A stretch of 64,000 nt of DNA from Streptomyces sp. CB01373 (GTDB lineage Bacteria > Actinomycetota > Actinomycetes > Streptomycetales > Streptomycetaceae): contig NZ_NNBK01000001.1 of NCBI RefSeq assembly GCF_002803075.1, positions 124,001 through 188,000 on the forward strand, read 5' to 3'. The notes beneath the pieces are model-generated. The model searched no databases, was not told the origin of the DNA, and saw only the letters and a program-made list of their open reading frames with translations. Of this stretch, positions 61,392-64,000 are shown in pieces; position 1 is the stretch's first letter; every line of letters starts with the position of its first letter. The position numbers were made by a program, and so were the translations under genes.

Positions 61392-61427
61392 CTTGGTTTT
61401 ACCAAGCGGGAGCTTGGAAAGTCCAAC
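61392..61427. promoter_or_regulatory. Tandem CTTGG-type boxes in the aminotransferase/HxlR promoter
   Basis: CTTGG-TTTTA-CCAAG (61392-61406) is a perfect palindrome, and CTTGGAAAGTCCAAC (about 61413-61427) is a near copy 21 bases further. HxlR proteins usually bind such sites in the divergent promoter they autoregulate. Confidence 0.65.
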
Positions 61428-61448
61428 AACGCGTCTACACTGCCTCGC

Positions 61449-62093
61449 ATGTCGCCTCGCCGTAGCTACGACCAGTTCTGCTCCGCCGCCCGCGCGCTCG
61501 ATGCCGTCGGCGACCGCTGGACCCTGCTGATCGTCCGGGAGCTGCTGGCCGGCCCGCGCCGCTACACCGATCTGCACGCCGACCTGCCGGGCGTGAGCAC
61601 GGACATGCTCGCCTCACGGCTGAAGGACATGGAACGGGACGGGCTGACGGCCCGGCGCCGGCTCCCGCCGCCCGGAGCTGCCCACGTCTACGAACTCACC
61701 CCGCGGGGGCGGGAATTGCTGCCGGTGCTGCGAGCGCTCGGGGAGTGGGGGCAGGACGGGCTGGGGGAGCGGCGGCCCACCGACGCACTGCGCGCGCACT
61801 GGTTCGCACTGCCCCTGCTGCGGGCCCTGGAAGAGGCCGGGGTCGAGGCGGGCGTCGTCGAAGTCGGGCTGGACGAAGGCGACTTCCATCTGTACATGGG
61901 TGCCGAACAGGGCCCGCTCTACGGGTACGGACCCGCGCCGGAGGAGCCGGACGCCCGGCTGGCTCTGGACTCCTCCACGTGTACGGCCGTCAGCCGCGCG
62001 GAGCTGGGCCTGGCGGAGGCGGTACGGGACGGACGCGTCGAGGTGACCGGAGACGGCGCCGCCGCGAAGGCCCTGCGCGAGAACGGGACATGA
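61449..62093 (+). CDS. HxlR-family winged-helix regulator with C-terminal SCP2-like domain
   Basis: A 214-residue regulator. The HxlR winged helix is at about 8-95: SAARALDAVGDRWTLLIVRELL, RRYTDLHADLPGVSTDMLASRLKDME read in parts, and the wing RRRLPPPGAAHVYELTPRG. A C-terminal domain follows (about 105-210, GDFHLYMGAEQGPLYGYG). It probably controls the divergent aminotransferase through tandem CTTGG boxes. Confidence 0.88.
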   Translation: MSPRRSYDQFCSAARALDAVGDRWTLLIVRELLAGPRRYTDLHADLPGVSTDMLASRLKDMERDGLTARRRLPPPGAAHVYELTPRGRELLPVLRALGEWGQDGLGERRPTDALRAHWFALPLLRALEEAGVEAGVVEVGLDEGDFHLYMGAEQGPLYGYGPAPEEPDARLALDSSTCTAVSRAELGLAEAVRDGRVEVTGDGAAAKALRENGT

Positions 62094-62095
62094 GC

Positions 62096-62127
62096 GAAGG
62101 CCCGCCCCCCGAGGGGAGCGGGCCTTC
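62096..62127. terminator. Bidirectional hairpin terminator
   Basis: GAAGGCCCGC and GCGGGCCTTC pair perfectly across a 12-base loop in the gap between converging genes. Confidence 0.8.
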
Positions 62128-62154
62128 ACGGACGGTGTCGGGCGAGGGTGTCTG

Positions 62155-62976
62155 TCAGACCCCCGGCGGCACCCGCGAGGGGCGCCCCGATCCGCGCGTC
62201 AGCGCGTACCCGCCGATGCCCGCGAGCGCGGCCAGCACGCCGCCGATACCGGTCCACACCCAGCGGTCGGACCACCAGCCGGAGGACCAGCCGCCGTCGG
62301 GCTCGATGCTCGACAGCACGGCCGGCTTCTTCTTGCCGCCGTCGTCATTCGAACCGCCGTCGGCCTGCTCGGACTTGACCGCGATGCCCGGGGTCAACGG
62401 CTGTGCGAGCGAGCCGTCGACCGCGGCCGCGCCGCCGATGTCCTTGGAGTCGGCCCGCACCTCGGCGTTGACCGGCAGACCCAGGTCGGAGGCCGGCAGG
62501 CCGACGGCCATCAGCCGGACGTAGTACGTGCCCGGCAGCGGGTCGTTGGCCCACGGCTCGGCCCAGGCCCGCACCGTGCGCAGCACGCAGGCGAGTTCGA
62601 CCGACCCGGTGCCCTGGGCGGCGGTGCGGGTCTGGGCGCCGTACTGGCAGGACTGGCGGCGTCGCAGACCGTCGTAGACGTCGATCTGCCACGTTTGCGA
62701 GGCGTGCGAGTCGGGCAGCTTCACCGTCGCCTTGACGGTGGGGCGCTGCCCGGCGTCCGCGGCGAACGACCAGTACATGTAGTCGCCCGTGGAGCCGCCG
62801 GCGGTCGCCTGCTGCCCCTGCTCGATCTCGGTCGCGGTACGGAACGAGGTGCCGGCCTGGGTGGGCGCCCCGCTGTCGCCGGACGGGTCCGCCGAGGGCG
62901 ACGAGTCGGCGGCCGCGGGGCCCGCGGCCAGCCCGAGCGCCAGCAGTGCGGCGCCCAGTACACGGGTGATACGCAT
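62155..62976 (-). CDS. Secreted, membrane-anchored protein of a VWA operon
   Basis: A 273-residue protein. A signal peptide is at about 1-24 (ITRVLGAALLALGLAAGPAAA), a beta-sandwich-like ectodomain follows (GDYMYWSFAADAGQRPTVKATVKLP, TYYVRLMAVGLPASDLGLP), then a Gly/Asp-rich linker and a C-terminal membrane helix (WVWTGIGGVLAALAGIGGYAL). Its ATG overlaps the stop of the upstream VWA gene (TGATG). I do not recognise its function; it may be a partner of the VWA protein at the cell surface. Confidence 0.8.
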   Translation of the reverse strand: MRITRVLGAALLALGLAAGPAAADSSPSADPSGDSGAPTQAGTSFRTATEIEQGQQATAGGSTGDYMYWSFAADAGQRPTVKATVKLPDSHASQTWQIDVYDGLRRRQSCQYGAQTRTAAQGTGSVELACVLRTVRAWAEPWANDPLPGTYYVRLMAVGLPASDLGLPVNAEVRADSKDIGGAAAVDGSLAQPLTPGIAVKSEQADGGSNDDGGKKKPAVLSSIEPDGGWSSGWWSDRWVWTGIGGVLAALAGIGGYALTRGSGRPSRVPPGV

Positions 62977-64000
62977 CAGTTCGTCCTCCAGATCGCGACG
63001 CGCCAACGCGACACCCAGCCCCACAGCAGGCCCGCGACGAAGCCGGTCAGCACCAGCGCGCCGAGCAGCCACCAGCCGCGGCCGAGACCGAAGGAGGCCA
63101 CATCACTCGACTTGCCCGGACCGTCCACCACGTCCACGGTCAGCTCCAGCGGCATGCCCGGCGCGGTCTTCACCCCGGAGGCCGCCGAGAAGGCGTTGGT
63201 GATCTGCAGGCACACGGTCTCGGCCGGGGCGCTCTCGTCGTCGCTCTCCGGCTTCGGGTAGCGCAGACCCGTGGAGATCACGTCCGTACGGCCGTTGCCC
63301 GCCGCCTCACCGCGTACGATCTCCCGTCCGCGCTCCGTCACGGCGCGCACCAGCAGGCCGTAGTCCGGGTCGACGGCACGGTCGGCGGCGACGCTCACCG
63401 AGGCGCGCAGCTCCTGCCCGGGGTTGACGTCCACCCGGTACCAGCGCTGCTTCCCGAACTCCTCACGGTCGGTGTAGAGGCCGGACTTGAGCGTCGGTGC
63501 CTTCGCGCACTCGGTGGCACCCTCCGCGGCCACCGGCGTCACCACCGGATCGGCCGCCCGGTCGACCAACTGGCCGACACGGTCACTGAGTTCCTCCTTG
63601 TGCTGTACGGAGGTGTAGGTGCCGCCGGTCGCCTCCGCGATGCAGATGAGCTGGTCGCGGGTCTTGGCGTCGGGCACCAGGCCGAGCGTGTCGATGGTCA
63701 GACCGATGCCCTTGGCCGCGATCTCGCGGGCCACCTCGCACGGGTCCAGCGGCTGGCAGGTGTCCTCGCCGTCGGTGATCAGGACGATCCGGCGCATGCC
63801 GTTGCCGCCGTCGAGGTCCGTGGCCGCCTTCAGCAGCGCCGGTCCGATCGGGGTCCAGCCGGTCGGCACCAGCGTCGCCACCGCCGTCTTGGCCTCGGTG
63901 CGGTTCAGCGGGCCCACCGGGTACAGCTGGGCGGTGTCCTTGCAGCCCGTCTGCCGGTCGTTGCCGGGGTAGTTGGCACCGAGGGTGCGGATTCCGAGCT
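62976..64000 (-). CDS. VWA-domain membrane protein (partial, runs off the right edge)
   Basis: About 341 codons of the C-terminal part are present and the frame is open to the window edge. The visible VWA part has LVPTGWTPIGPALLKAA, IVLITDGEDTCQPLDPCEVA and IGLTIDTLGLVPDAKTRDQL; the Thr/Asp residues of TDGEDTC and the upstream MIDAS part (not visible) would bind a metal. An extracellular beta-rich region follows, with a C-terminal helix (WWLLGALVLTGFVAGLLWGW). It is translated into the next gene by overlapping codons. The complete length and any N-terminal signal lie outside the window. Confidence 0.85.
   Translation of the reverse strand, partial: LGIRTLGANYPGNDRQTGCKDTAQLYPVGPLNRTEAKTAVATLVPTGWTPIGPALLKAATDLDGGNGMRRIVLITDGEDTCQPLDPCEVAREIAAKGIGLTIDTLGLVPDAKTRDQLICIAEATGGTYTSVQHKEELSDRVGQLVDRAADPVVTPVAAEGATECAKAPTLKSGLYTDREEFGKQRWYRVDVNPGQELRASVSVAADRAVDPDYGLLVRAVTERGREIVRGEAAGNGRTDVISTGLRYPKPESDDESAPAETVCLQITNAFSAASGVKTAPGMPLELTVDVVDGPGKSSDVASFGLGRGWWLLGALVLTGFVAGLLWGWVSRWRVAIWRTN

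Overview
The window is high-GC actinobacterial chromosome, almost certainly Streptomyces. GC is very high with strong third-position G/C bias, GTG starts and GGAGG-type ribosome sites are frequent, and the family content is typical (DUF2637, DUF3040, FhuF-type reductase, LAL regulators, PucR, TIGR04222). No rRNA, tRNA, CRISPR array, prophage or replication origin was seen.

Left part (1-23 kb): the tail of phosphoketolase, then a DevR-like response regulator, an Acg-type nitroreductase-like protein, a PPOX flavoprotein and a decayed fragment of nitrate reductase alpha (narG). Together these look like the eroded edge of a hypoxia/nitrate dormancy island. Next come rsgA, whose stop codon is made by a small MITE-like element, a membrane SpoIIE-type phosphatase, and a three-gene minus-strand cluster of two WxL-like secreted proteins around a DUF916-like membrane protein. 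An Ada/AlkA-ogt repair operon, a TrmB/LuxR-type regulator, a PPM-like protein with a proline-rich repeat tract, poxB, a HATPase anti-sigma-like protein, a DUF2637 membrane protein, an iron-regulated FhuF-like reductase, a GntR regulator and a TPR protein follow.

Middle and right part (23-56 kb): this is mainly a purine degradation region. PucR is divergent from the three xanthine dehydrogenase subunits and the XdhC maturation factor. After an interlude (deacetylase with a frameshift, PRTase, PPOX/F420 protein, winged-helix protein, trypsin-like protease, LAL regulator, GAF-LuxR regulator, two acyl-CoA synthetases) come glyoxylate carboligase, catalase, tartronate semialdehyde reductase, hydroxypyruvate isomerase, a small HTH regulator, OHCU decarboxylase, hydroxyisourate hydrolase, urate oxidase, an NCS2 permease, an 8-oxoguanine deaminase-like amidohydrolase and a second NCS2 permease. 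The enzymes take xanthine through urate towards allantoin and, after ureide breakdown encoded elsewhere, take glyoxylate to glycerate. Catalase removes the peroxide made by urate oxidase. Two shared operator types link the promoters: paired TTCCG-N5-CGGAA boxes at gcl and hyi with a related element at katA, and TCAACA-N3-TGTTGA at katA and uraD.

Right end (56-64 kb): a hypothetical protein, a histidine phosphatase, an FG-GAP repeat pseudogene, a 2'-5' RNA ligase-like protein, an orphan TnpB with end hairpins, an alanine-type aminotransferase divergent from an HxlR regulator, and a two-gene VWA/membrane protein operon that runs off the window.
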